Shown piece after piece: positions 16,454 to 24,329 of a DNA stretch of 64,000 nt (within the stretch, counting starts at the first letter, position 1; the number at the start of each line of letters is the position of its first letter). Source of the DNA: Gordonia sputi NBRC 100414 (GTDB lineage Bacteria > Actinomycetota > Actinomycetes > Mycobacteriales > Mycobacteriaceae); NCBI RefSeq assembly GCF_000248055.1, contig NZ_BAFC01000084.1, positions 1-64,000 of the forward strand, written 5' to 3'. The position numbers were made by a program, and so were the translations under genes. The notes below the pieces were generated by a model, which was given only the letters and a program-made list of their open reading frames with translations, did no database searches and was not told where the DNA came from.

Positions 16454-17236
16454 ATGCGTCAGATTCCGCTGTGGGTGTATGTCCCCGCCGTCATCGGAAT
16501 CTGTTTCATCCTGATCGGTCCGCTCGCGATCATCGTCCGAATGCCGTGGGGAGACTTCTGGGGTTCCATCACCTCGCAGGCATCTCTCGACGCTCTGCGG
16601 CTCGGTGTGCTGACCGCGGTGGTGAGCACACTGCTATGCGTCATCCTCGGCGTGCCGATCGCCTTTGTCTTCGCTCGGTTTCAGGGAATCGCTGTCCGCG
16701 TGCTGCGCGCAGTGGTGTTGTTGCCCTTGGTGTTACCGCCGGTGGTCGGTGGCATCGCGCTGCTGTACGCACTGGGCCGCTACGGGCTGGTCGGTCAGTA
16801 TCTGGACCGCGCAGGAATCCAGTTGGCGTTCACGACGGCCGGTGTGGTTGTCGCGCAGACGTTCGTCGCCATGCCGTTCCTGGTGCTGAGCGTCGAGGGC
16901 GCGTTGCGGTCGGCCGGAGCGGACTACGAGCAGATCGCCGCGACGCTGGGCGCGAGTCCGACGAGGACTCTGTGGAAAGTCACACTGCCGCTGGTCTTTC
17001 CAGCACTCACAGCCGGTGCGGTACTAGCCTTTGCGCGGGCGCTCGGCGAGTTCGGCGCAACCATCACGTTCGCGGGTAACCTGCCGGGAACCACGCAGAC
17101 GGCACCGCTGAAGATCTACCTCGACTCGATCAACGATCCGATCGAGGCCCTCCCGCTGTCTCTGGTGCTGATGGTTGTTGCGCTGTTCGTCGTCGTCGCC
17201 GTGCATCTACGACGGTCCCCGGCGGTGGGTGCGTGA
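16454..17236 (+). CDS. modB: Molybdate ABC transporter permease ModB
   Basis: A 260-residue inner-membrane permease with five to six hydrophobic helices. The BPD transporter EAA-loop is seen in DYEQIAATLGASPTRTLWKVTLPLVFPALTAGAVLAFARALGEFGATITFAGN (about residues 157-209), the ALGEFGAT motif being diagnostic for ModB/CysT-type permeases. It lies seven bases after modA and its stop overlaps the GTG of modC by four bases, so the operon is tightly coupled. Confidence 0.93.
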   Translation: MRQIPLWVYVPAVIGICFILIGPLAIIVRMPWGDFWGSITSQASLDALRLGVLTAVVSTLLCVILGVPIAFVFARFQGIAVRVLRAVVLLPLVLPPVVGGIALLYALGRYGLVGQYLDRAGIQLAFTTAGVVVAQTFVAMPFLVLSVEGALRSAGADYEQIAATLGASPTRTLWKVTLPLVFPALTAGAVLAFARALGEFGATITFAGNLPGTTQTAPLKIYLDSINDPIEALPLSLVLMVVALFVVVAVHLRRSPAVGA

Positions 17237-18405
17237 GCGGCCTGCGGGCGTCGATCCGTTGTGCGACGCCATTTCTCGAGATCGACCTCGACGTCGCAGA
17301 TGGGAAGACCTGCGCGATACTCGGACCCAACGGGTCGGGTAAGAGCACCACCCTCGCCGTGCTGGCCGGACTACGACGCACCGACGACTCGACGGTCGAC
17401 TACGACGGCCGCAGTCTGCAGGACGGGAAATCCTTTGTGCCACCGCATCGCCGGTCGGTGGTGCTGCTTGCTCAGCAGCCACGTCTGTTCCCCCACATGA
17501 GCGTTGCGCGCAACGTCGCATTCGGGCCGGAGTCCGCGGGTTTGTCGCGCAAAGAGGTGGCAGCCCGTACCGAACGATGGCTCGCCGCGGTCGGTGTTGC
17601 CGAGTTCGCCGACCGTTCCCCGAAACAGCTGTCGGGGGGACAGGCGCAGCGTGTCGCGATCGCACGCGCCCTCGCGACCGAGCCAGACGTCCTGCTCCTC
17701 GACGAACCGTTCGCTGCGCTCGATGTGGATGTGGCACAACAGATGCGCACGCTGTTGCGGTCGCTGATCACCGAGCGGAAGGGCTGCACGGTGCTCGTCA
17801 CACACGACCTCGTCGACGCTGTCGCACTCGCCGACGACGTCGTGATCATCGAACGCGGACGGGTCGTTGGGCGCGGTCCCACGCGAGAGGTGTTGCGGCG
17901 TCCGGAAACAGCGTTCACCGCCGCGCTCACGGGGCTCAACATGTTCGTCGGGACCTTCGAGCCACCCGCGACGGTAGTAGGGGTTGCGGGCGGCGGCAGG
18001 GTGACGGGCGTGTCGGCAGACGTGAGCAGACCGGGCGCCGGGGCGGTGGCGACCTTCTCGCCGCGTGCCGTTGCGCTGTATCTCGATGCGCCGCAGGGCA
18101 GTCCACGCACGGTCTTGAGCGGAACGGTCTCGGAGGTGATGCCCCAGGGCGATCACGCGATCGTGCGGTGCGACGTCGACGGGCAGGTGGTCTCGGCGGA
18201 GGTGACGTGGGGAGCCGTCGGAGATCTCGAGCTCGACGCCGGCCGCGGGGTCTACCTGGTCATCAAGGCTAACGAGGTGCGCGTCTACGAGGCGACGTCG
18301 TCGGCGGACTCGGCGGCCGTCGACCCATCGGATGTCGACTCAGCTCGGGACTTGGGCTCGTCTCCCGACTTGGGCTCGCCTCCTGACTTGGCGTCCGATT
18401 CGTAA
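17233..18405 (+). CDS. modC: Molybdate ABC transporter ATP-binding protein ModC
   Basis: A 390-residue ATPase energising molybdate uptake. Walker A GPNGSGKST is at residues 31-39, the signature LSGGQAQRVAIARAL at about 134-148, Walker B VLLLDEPFAALD at about 154-165, and the switch His in VLVTHDLVDAVALADD at about 190. A C-terminal TOBE domain (about 290-365) binds oxyanion. GTG start at 17233 overlaps the modB stop. The last 40 residues (SADSAAVDPSDVDSARDLGSSPDLG and onward) are a repetitive D/S/L tail lying wholly inside the 121-bp tail-to-tail overlap with the adenylate cyclase gene, so the tail is probably non-essential for transport. Confidence 0.92.
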   Translation: MSGLRASIRCATPFLEIDLDVADGKTCAILGPNGSGKSTTLAVLAGLRRTDDSTVDYDGRSLQDGKSFVPPHRRSVVLLAQQPRLFPHMSVARNVAFGPESAGLSRKEVAARTERWLAAVGVAEFADRSPKQLSGGQAQRVAIARALATEPDVLLLDEPFAALDVDVAQQMRTLLRSLITERKGCTVLVTHDLVDAVALADDVVIIERGRVVGRGPTREVLRRPETAFTAALTGLNMFVGTFEPPATVVGVAGGGRVTGVSADVSRPGAGAVATFSPRAVALYLDAPQGSPRTVLSGTVSEVMPQGDHAIVRCDVDGQVVSAEVTWGAVGDLELDAGRGVYLVIKANEVRVYEATSSADSAAVDPSDVDSARDLGSSPDLGSPPDLASDS

Positions 18406-19319
18406 TACTTGTTGGCTTCCAACACTTTTGCGCGTAGGCGCCGGTAGCCGCGGACCGACAGCGGGGAGATCGACCGCAGGTAGAAGCGGTTTTCGTCGGC
18501 GATGTCGTCGGCCATAGGTTCGCTGACCAGCGTGCTGCCCGGCCGCGCTGAACCACACAGGCGCGCAGCTATGTTCACGGGCTCGCCGAAGACGTCGCCG
18601 AGTCGGGAGAGAATCTGTCCGCGCGCAAGTCCGACGCGCAGTGCCGGGATGGGCTTGTCATCGCTGAGTTCGTGTATTGCGAGTGCTGCCTGCGCGGCGG
18701 CATTCGACGAGCTGAACGTGAACATGACGCCGTCGCCGAGGGTTTTGACCACGTGGCCGCGGTACCGGGCCACGACGTCGAAGGTGCGGTCCTCGAACGT
18801 CTCGAGTAGATGCTCGAGCTCGTCGAGAGGGGTACGTCGAGACAGGCTGGTGTAGCCGACGATGTCGGCGAACCCGACGACGAGCTCGATCCGCTCGTCG
18901 GATTCGCGGGATTCGTCGCGCGTCATGGACATGTCGAGGTGCCTGCGCCAGATCAACTGCTGCATCACGCCCAATGCGTTCGCCATCTGATCACGGGTCC
19001 ACGGAACGTCGGGATTGCGTTCGAGTTCGGTCAACTGGTCGGCCTGCCACTCGGCGAGGCGTGACATTGTCTGCCCGATCGCGCGTGCGGTGGCGACCTG
19101 CGCCACCTCTGGCATGGTGTGCTCGGAGTCGGCAAAGAGTCCGAGTGCCTTCACCTCTTCCGCTGTGAAGATCTTGTCAGGTGTCGACTGTCGCGCGAAA
19201 CCGAAAGCGTTCCAGATCTTTTCGGCATACTCGGGAGAGAGTCCCAGCTCTTCCACGAGTTCATCGCGCGTGTATCGCGGCTCGGGAGCGCTCAGTCCCG
19301 AACGTTCCTGGTTACTCAC
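18285..19319 (-). CDS. Class III adenylate cyclase
   Basis: A 344-residue soluble nucleotide cyclase making cAMP from ATP. The catalytic domain (about residues 145-310) has every expected residue: metal-binding Asp152 (GFADIVGYTSLSR) and Asp196 (KTLGDGVMF), adenine-selecting Lys192, and the transition-state pair Asn249/Arg253 in EPVNIAARLCG, so adenylate rather than guanylate cyclase activity is expected. The N-terminal 140 residues form a helical domain resembling the regulatory part of the mycobacterial cyclases Rv1264 and Rv2212, the former being pH-sensing. The C-terminus is a K/S/G/E-rich repeat tail that overlaps modC on the other strand by 121 bp. Confidence 0.88.
   Translation of the reverse strand: MSNQERSGLSAPEPRYTRDELVEELGLSPEYAEKIWNAFGFARQSTPDKIFTAEEVKALGLFADSEHTMPEVAQVATARAIGQTMSRLAEWQADQLTELERNPDVPWTRDQMANALGVMQQLIWRRHLDMSMTRDESRESDERIELVVGFADIVGYTSLSRRTPLDELEHLLETFEDRTFDVVARYRGHVVKTLGDGVMFTFSSSNAAAQAALAIHELSDDKPIPALRVGLARGQILSRLGDVFGEPVNIAARLCGSARPGSTLVSEPMADDIADENRFYLRSISPLSVRGYRRLRAKVLEANKYYESDAKSGGEPKSGDEPKSRAESTSDGSTAAESADDVAS
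18347..18395. repeat. 18-bp tandem repeat inside the modC/cyclase overlap
   Basis: Units GGGACTTGGGCTCGTCTC (18347-18364), CCGACTTGGGCTCGCCTC (18365-18382) and a partial copy from 18383. As 18 is a multiple of three, the expansion keeps both overlapping frames open: it encodes the DLGSSP-type tail of ModC on the + strand and the EPKSGD-type tail of the cyclase on the minus strand. Confidence 0.75.
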
Positions 19320-19379
19320 AGACGCCCCCGCCCATGCCGTGCTCCCTGTGCATAGGTCAACGGTAGCGGTTCGCCGACC

Positions 19380-20552
19380 TCATAGTCCCAGGACGCCCTT
19401 CATCAGGTAGGGCATCTCGGCTGCGAAGTCGGGTCGGGTGGTGCCGCGGCGCATACGCACGGCGTCGTTGACGATCGACAGGGCGGCGTGCACCGCCACC
19501 GCGCGCTGATCGGGCCGGACGTCGGGTTGGATCTGGCCGAGGAGGTCGATCCAGCGTCGGACGTAGCGTCGCTGGACGTCGAGTAGCTCCGCCGCGGCCT
19601 CCTGCCCGGCGAAGACCGCCGAGCTGTTGAACGCCACGGAGAGGTCGGGCGTCGAGGTGATAACGGTGACGTAGGAGTCGACGAGGAGCCCGAGGAGCTT
19701 CGCGGGGTCGGCGGTGGTCGACTGCGCGGCCATGACTCCCGTCTCCAGCCGCATGGCGCTGCGCTGGCCAATGCCGAGCAGGATGGCGAGCTTCGACGAA
19801 AAGTGTTTGTAGACACTGGGTCCGGTGATTCCGACGGCGGCGCCGATGTCGTCGACCCCCACGTCGGCGTATCCGTGATCGGCGAAGAGCGCGGCCGCGG
19901 CGTCGAGGATCTCGTCACGCCGCGACGACGAGAGGCCGGCGATGGTGGGCTCGGGAGGTAGGTCGGGTGCGGTCGCGGGGCGCAGGTCGAGCAGGCGTTC
20001 GGTGAGTACGACGAGTTCGGCGCGCGCACGGGCCGCCGACATCCGCGAGTTGTGTACCGCGAGGCTGCCCGCGACGCTCAGTGCCGCCCACCCCAGTGAG
20101 CGGGCCTCTCGGTCGGACAGGCCGGGACACTCACTGACGATCGCGGTCGCCCAGCGCGCCAGGACCTGCTGGGTGCGCAGGACCATCTGCTTGTTCTGGT
20201 CCTCGGACAGATAGTTGCTCGTCCACCGCCACAGCGACACCGATTCGGGGTGGTGCACGCCGAGGTCGCAGAGTGCGTTGATCAGTTCACTCAGGGGTCG
20301 TTGACCGTCGCCGAGGGTGCGGTCGGTGCATGCCTCGAGGTCGTCGATGCCCGCGAGCACGGCCGCGGACAACAACGCCTGCTTGTCGTCGAAGTGTCGG
20401 TAGACCGACGGCGCGGTCACGCCCGAGGCGCGGGCGATGTCGGCGACCGAGACATGCGGGTAGCCACGATCGAGGAACAGTGCCGCGGCATGGTCGACCA
20501 GCTGCCGTTTGCGGTCGGCAGGCCGTGAGCGGCGTGGCTTCTGAGTAGACAT
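19380..20552 (-). CDS. Tandem-domain TetR-family regulator (two HTH domains in one chain)
   Basis: A 390-residue protein that is a fusion of two complete TetR units. The first HTH is ADRKRQLVDHAAALFLDRGYPHVSVADIARASGVTAPSVYRHFDDKQALL (about residues 12-61); the second, SRRDEILDAAAALFADHGYADVGVDDIGAAVGITGPSVYKHFSSKLAILL, begins near 211. Each is followed by about 140 residues of ligand-domain helices. The gene is divergent from fadA (126 bp between starts), so it probably controls fadAB in response to a fatty acyl-CoA, by analogy with other TetR regulators of beta-oxidation. A single chain carrying both DNA-binding arms could act as a pseudo-dimer. Confidence 0.87.
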   Translation of the reverse strand: MSTQKPRRSRPADRKRQLVDHAAALFLDRGYPHVSVADIARASGVTAPSVYRHFDDKQALLSAAVLAGIDDLEACTDRTLGDGQRPLSELINALCDLGVHHPESVSLWRWTSNYLSEDQNKQMVLRTQQVLARWATAIVSECPGLSDREARSLGWAALSVAGSLAVHNSRMSAARARAELVVLTERLLDLRPATAPDLPPEPTIAGLSSSRRDEILDAAAALFADHGYADVGVDDIGAAVGITGPSVYKHFSSKLAILLGIGQRSAMRLETGVMAAQSTTADPAKLLGLLVDSYVTVITSTPDLSVAFNSSAVFAGQEAAAELLDVQRRYVRRWIDLLGQIQPDVRPDQRAVAVHAALSIVNDAVRMRRGTTRPDFAAEMPYLMKGVLGL

Positions 20553-20646
20553 TGTTAATCGACCTTAGCTCAGATCTGTCCGCTTCCGCGACTAGTTGAC
20601 CACCTGCTATAGCCAAAGAAGTGATCCCGCGTTAGCCTCGTAAGGT

Positions 20647-20660
20647 AACCATCGCTGGTT
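20647..20660. promoter_or_regulatory. Inverted repeat upstream of fadA, candidate operator
   Basis: AACCA and TGGTT separated by TCGC lie immediately upstream of the fadA ribosome-binding site, in the region shared with the divergent tandem TetR gene. Short arms make chance occurrence quite possible; assigned only from position. Confidence 0.25.
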
Positions 20661-20666
20661 CATGTG

Positions 20667-20673
20667 AAAGGAA
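20667..20673 (+). promoter_or_regulatory. Ribosome-binding site fixing the fadA start
   Basis: AAAGGAA lies five bases before GTG 20679, which begins [17 protein letters not shown], the conserved FadA N-terminus. An in-frame GTG at 20664 precedes this site and so is unlikely to be the start. Confidence 0.7.
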
Positions 20674-20678
20674 CATTC

Positions 20679-21890
20679 GTGCCTGATCAAGCATTTATCT
20701 ACGAGGCGATCCGTACGCCGCGTGGCAAGCAGCGCGGTGGGTCGCTGCACAGCATCAAGCCCGTCGACCTCGCGTCCGGCCTCATCAACGAGGTTCTCGC
20801 ACGTCACGGCAGCCTCGACCCCGCCGACATCAACGACGTCATCCTCGGCGTCGTCTCGCCGGTCGGCGAGCAGGGCGGCGTCATCTCGCGTACCGCAGCT
20901 CTCAACAGCGGCCTGCCCGAGACAGTCCCCGGCACCCAGATCGACCGCTTCTGCGCGTCGGGCCTCGAGGCCACCAACCTCGCAGCGGCCAAGGTCGCGT
21001 CCGGCTTCGACGACCTCGTGCTCGCCGGTGGCGTCGAGTCGATGTCGCGTGTCCCGATGGGCAGCGACGGCGGCGCACTCTTCATGGACCCGACCACCGC
21101 GTACGACAACTACATCGTGCCGCAGGGCATCGGTGCCGACCTCATCGCGACGATCGAGGGATTCAGCCGCGAAGACGTCGACGCCTTCGCAGCAGAGTCG
21201 CAGGAGCGGGCCGAAAACGCTTGGAACGGTGGATACTTCGCCAAGTCGGTGGTCCCGGTTCGTGACATCAATGGCGTGATCGTGCTCGATCACGACGAGC
21301 ATCGTCGTCCGGGTTCTACCGTCGAGTCGCTCGGCAAGCTCAAGCCCGCGTTCGCCGCGCTCGCCGAGATGGCAGGCTTCGACGACGTCGCGCTGCAGAA
21401 GTACCACAGCGTCGAGAAGATCGACCACGTTCACACCGGTGGCAACAGCTCCGGCATCGTCGACGGTGCGTCGCTGGTCCTCATCGGTAGCGAAGAGGCA
21501 GGCAAGCGCAACGGACTCACCCCGCGCGGTCGCGTCGTCTCCTTCGCGGAGATCGGTTCCGAGCCCACCATCATGCTCACCGGTCCCACCCCGGCCACCG
21601 AGCTGGCGCTGAAGAAGGCCGGACTGACCGTCGACGACATCGACGTCTTCGAGCTGAACGAGGCGTTCGCCGCGGTCGTCTTGAAGTGGATGAAGGACCT
21701 GAACATCCCGCACGAGAAGGTCAACCGCAACGGTGGCGCCATCGCAATGGGTCACCCGCTGGGCGCAACCGGCGCGATGATCTTCGGCACCTGCCTCGAC
21801 GAGCTCGAGCGCACCGGCGGCCGCTACGGCCTGATCACCCTGTGTATCGGCGGCGGCATGGGCGTCGCGACCGTCATCGAGCGTCTCTGA
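20679..21890 (+). CDS. fadA: Acetyl-CoA C-acyltransferase (3-ketoacyl-CoA thiolase), beta subunit of the trifunctional complex
   Basis: A 403-residue thiolase cleaving 3-ketoacyl-CoA with CoA to acetyl-CoA and a shortened acyl-CoA, the last step of beta-oxidation. Catalytic residues are all present: nucleophile Cys92 ([10 protein letters not shown]), His359 ([10 protein letters not shown]) and Cys389 (LCIGGGMG). Length and sequence match mycobacterial FadA (Rv0859). It lies 24 bp upstream of fadB, with which it should form the soluble alpha2beta2 trifunctional enzyme. GTG start at 20679 is fixed by its ribosome-binding site. Control by the divergent tandem TetR protein is likely. Confidence 0.96.
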   Translation: MPDQAFIYEAIRTPRGKQRGGSLHSIKPVDLASGLINEVLARHGSLDPADINDVILGVVSPVGEQGGVISRTAALNSGLPETVPGTQIDRFCASGLEATNLAAAKVASGFDDLVLAGGVESMSRVPMGSDGGALFMDPTTAYDNYIVPQGIGADLIATIEGFSREDVDAFAAESQERAENAWNGGYFAKSVVPVRDINGVIVLDHDEHRRPGSTVESLGKLKPAFAALAEMAGFDDVALQKYHSVEKIDHVHTGGNSSGIVDGASLVLIGSEEAGKRNGLTPRGRVVSFAEIGSEPTIMLTGPTPATELALKKAGLTVDDIDVFELNEAFAAVVLKWMKDLNIPHEKVNRNGGAIAMGHPLGATGAMIFGTCLDELERTGGRYGLITLCIGGGMGVATVIERL

Positions 21891-21914
21891 CCTACAGAAG
21901 GACTTTCAAAAGCA

Positions 21915-24086
21915 ATGAGTGACAACATGATTGGCTGGGAGAAGGACGCCGACGGCGTTGTCGTCCTCACCATGGACGACAAGGCGCAGGGCGCCAACAC
22001 GATGAACGACACGTTCATCGCCTCGATCGCCGCGACCGTCGACCGTCTCGAGGCCGAGAAGGACGACATCACCGGTGTCGTCATCACCTCGGCGAAGAAG
22101 ACCTTCTTCGCGGGTGGCGACCTCAAGGACATGACCGCAGAGCGGACGCAGTCCAAGGAAGAGATCGCCGCGTCGATCACCGAGCGCACCAACGGCATGA
22201 AGACCGTGCTGCGTCGCCTGGAGAAGCTGGGCAAGCCCGTTGTGGCAGCCATCAACGGTGCCGCCCTCGGCGGTGGCCTCGAACTCGCGCTGCACACCCA
22301 CTACCGCGTCATCGCCGACGTGAAGGGTGCCGTCGTCGGCCTGCCCGAGGTCACCCTCGGCCTGCTGCCCGGTGGCGGCGGCGTCGTGCGTACCGTCCGC
22401 CTGCTCGGCATGCAGAACGCGCTGATGGGCGTGCTGCTGCAGGGTCCGCGTTTCAACGCCACCAAGGCCAAGGAGACCGGTCTGGTCGACGAGGTCGTCG
22501 GATCGGTTGAGGAGCTCCTGCCCGCTGCGAAGGCGTGGATCAAGGAGAACCCCGAGGCACAGCAGCCGTGGGACAAGAAGGGCTACAAGATTCCGGGTGG
22601 TGCTCCGACCAACCCGTCGGTCGCGGCCAACCTTCCCGCATTCCCCGCTCTGCTTCGCAAGCAGATCAAGGGCGCGAACATGCCTGCGCCGCGCGCCATC
22701 CTGGCCGCTGCCATCGAAGGTGCCTACGTCGACGTCGACACCGCCGACCTCGTCGAGACCCGCTACTTTGTCTCGCTGGTCACCGGCCAGGTCGCGCAGA
22801 ACATGATCAAGGCGTTCTTCTTCGACCTGCAGACCATCAACAACGGTGGCTCGCGTCCCGAGGGCTACCCGAAGTGGCAGGCCAAGAAGGTCGGCGTGAT
22901 CGGTGCCGGAATGATGGGCGCCGCAATCGCTTACGTGTCGGCCAAGGCAGGCATCGACGTCGTTCTCAAGGATGTGTCGCTGGAGAACGCGGAGAAGGGC
23001 AAGGGCTACGCGGTCAAGCTCGAGGAGAAGGCACTCTCCCGCGGCAAGACCACCCAGGAGAAGAGCGACGCGCTGCTCGGTCGGATTCACCCGACCGGCG
23101 ATGCCGCCGACTTCAAGGGCGTCGACCTTGTCATCGAGGCCGCTTTCGAGTCGGTCGAGGTGAAGAACAAGGTGTTCCAGGAGATCGAGGATGTCGTCGA
23201 ACCCGACGCCGTGCTCGGTTCGAACACCTCGACACTGCCGATCACGATCCTCGCCGAGGGCGTGAAGCGCTCCGAGGACTTCATCGGAATCCACTTCTTC
23301 TCGCCGGTCGACAAGATGCCGCTGGTCGAGATCATCCGCGGTGAGAAGACCTCGGATGCGGTGCTGGCCAAGGTGATCGACTACACGCTGCAGATCCGCA
23401 AGACCCCGATCGTCGTTCACGACAGCCGTGGGTTCTTCACCAGCCGCGTCATCGGTACGTTCATCAACGAGGCCATCGCCGCCGTCGGTGAGGGCATCGA
23501 GCCTGCGTTCATCGAGCATGCGGGCACGCAGGCCGGCTACCCGGCAGCACCGCTGCAGCTGTCCGACGAGCTCAACCTCGTCCTGATGCAGAAGATCCGC
23601 AAGTCCAGCGAGGACGGCGCGAAGGCCGAGGGCAAGGAACTGCCGCAGCACGGCTCCTTCGAGGTCATCGACTACCTGGTCGACGAAGGTCGTCCGGGCA
23701 AGAAGGAAGGCGCGGGCTTCTACGAGTACGACGAGAACGGCAAGCGTGTCCGGCTGTGGCCGGGTCTGCGCGACCACTTCAAGTCGGGCAGCACCGAGAT
23801 CCCGTTCGAGGACATGCAGGAGCGCATGCTCTTCGCCGAGGCCCTCGAGACCGTCAAGTGCTTCGACGAGGGTGTCCTCGACTCCGTCGCCGACGCCAAC
23901 ATCGGCTCGATCTTCGGCATCGGCTTCCCCGCGTGGACCGGTGGCGTGATCCAGTACATCAACCAGTACGAGGGTGGACTGCAGGGCTTCGTCGACCGCT
24001 CGCGCGACCTGGCCAAGAAGTACGGCTCGCACTTCGAGCCGCCTGCCTCGCTCGTCGAGAAGGCCGCCAAGGGCGAGAAGTACTGA
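21915..24086 (+). CDS. fadB: 3-hydroxyacyl-CoA dehydrogenase / enoyl-CoA hydratase, alpha subunit of the trifunctional complex
   Basis: A 723-residue bifunctional enzyme hydrating trans-2-enoyl-CoA and oxidising L-3-hydroxyacyl-CoA with NAD+. The N-terminal crotonase domain has the oxyanion-hole segments FFAGGDLKDM and NGAALGGGLELAL and a Glu in LPEVTLGLLPGGGG (residues about 60-160). The Rossmann motif VGVIGAGMMGAAIAYVSAKAG is at about 326-346 and the HAD catalytic region GIHFFSPVDKMPLVEII near 460. Sequence closely follows mycobacterial FadB (Rv0860, about 720 residues). Second gene of the fadAB operon; AGAAGGA precedes the ATG, and a strong terminator lies 55 bp after the stop. Confidence 0.97.
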   Translation: MSDNMIGWEKDADGVVVLTMDDKAQGANTMNDTFIASIAATVDRLEAEKDDITGVVITSAKKTFFAGGDLKDMTAERTQSKEEIAASITERTNGMKTVLRRLEKLGKPVVAAINGAALGGGLELALHTHYRVIADVKGAVVGLPEVTLGLLPGGGGVVRTVRLLGMQNALMGVLLQGPRFNATKAKETGLVDEVVGSVEELLPAAKAWIKENPEAQQPWDKKGYKIPGGAPTNPSVAANLPAFPALLRKQIKGANMPAPRAILAAAIEGAYVDVDTADLVETRYFVSLVTGQVAQNMIKAFFFDLQTINNGGSRPEGYPKWQAKKVGVIGAGMMGAAIAYVSAKAGIDVVLKDVSLENAEKGKGYAVKLEEKALSRGKTTQEKSDALLGRIHPTGDAADFKGVDLVIEAAFESVEVKNKVFQEIEDVVEPDAVLGSNTSTLPITILAEGVKRSEDFIGIHFFSPVDKMPLVEIIRGEKTSDAVLAKVIDYTLQIRKTPIVVHDSRGFFTSRVIGTFINEAIAAVGEGIEPAFIEHAGTQAGYPAAPLQLSDELNLVLMQKIRKSSEDGAKAEGKELPQHGSFEVIDYLVDEGRPGKKEGAGFYEYDENGKRVRLWPGLRDHFKSGSTEIPFEDMQERMLFAEALETVKCFDEGVLDSVADANIGSIFGIGFPAWTGGVIQYINQYEGGLQGFVDRSRDLAKKYGSHFEPPASLVEKAAKGEKY

Positions 24087-24140
24087 GTTCTCTGATCTGG
24101 CCGGGTCTCTGATCTGGCTGAGTCTGAAGTGACCCACACG

Positions 24141-24173
24141 AGGTGGGGGAGGAACTTTCCTCCCCCACCTTTT
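24141..24173 (+). terminator. Rho-independent terminator of fadAB
   Basis: A perfect 13-bp stem, AGGTGGGGGAGGA (24141-24153) with TCCTCCCCCACCT (24158-24170), a four-base loop and a following T run (TTTTGTGTT). Located 55 bp after the fadB stop. One of the two textbook terminators of the window. Confidence 0.92.
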
Positions 24174-24185
24174 GTGTTCTCTACC

Positions 24186-24260
24186 CAGTCGGACGGATGG
24201 AGCGCACAGTCGGCGGGATGGGGCGCACGGTCGGCGGGATGAGAGATCAGTCGGCTGAGG
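24186..24260. repeat. 21-bp intergenic tandem repeat
   Basis: CAGTCGGACGGATGGAGCGCA (24186-24206) is followed by a second copy at 24207-24227 with three changes, a 20-bp third copy at 24228-24247 and a partial fourth. It fills the gap between the fadB terminator and the DUF222/HNH gene, in the promoter region of the latter. No function can be assigned. Confidence 0.7.
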
Positions 24261-24329
24261 GAAGTAGGCTTCAGAATCCGCCGCAGATCAGCGGCGAGAA
24301 TTGTCAGACCTCGTCTGTATGTTCGATGT

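Noticed and set aside
20596..20640. TTGACC box as a -35 element of the fadA promoter
   Set aside because: No acceptable -10 hexamer occurs at 16-19 bp spacing, so the promoter could not be placed.
21906..24137. Long open frame on the minus strand opposite fadB (743 codons)
   Set aside because: It mirrors a fully conserved fadB coding sequence; its translation is low-complexity Asp/Arg/Val/Leu-rich and shows no domain. It is a high-GC antisense artefact.
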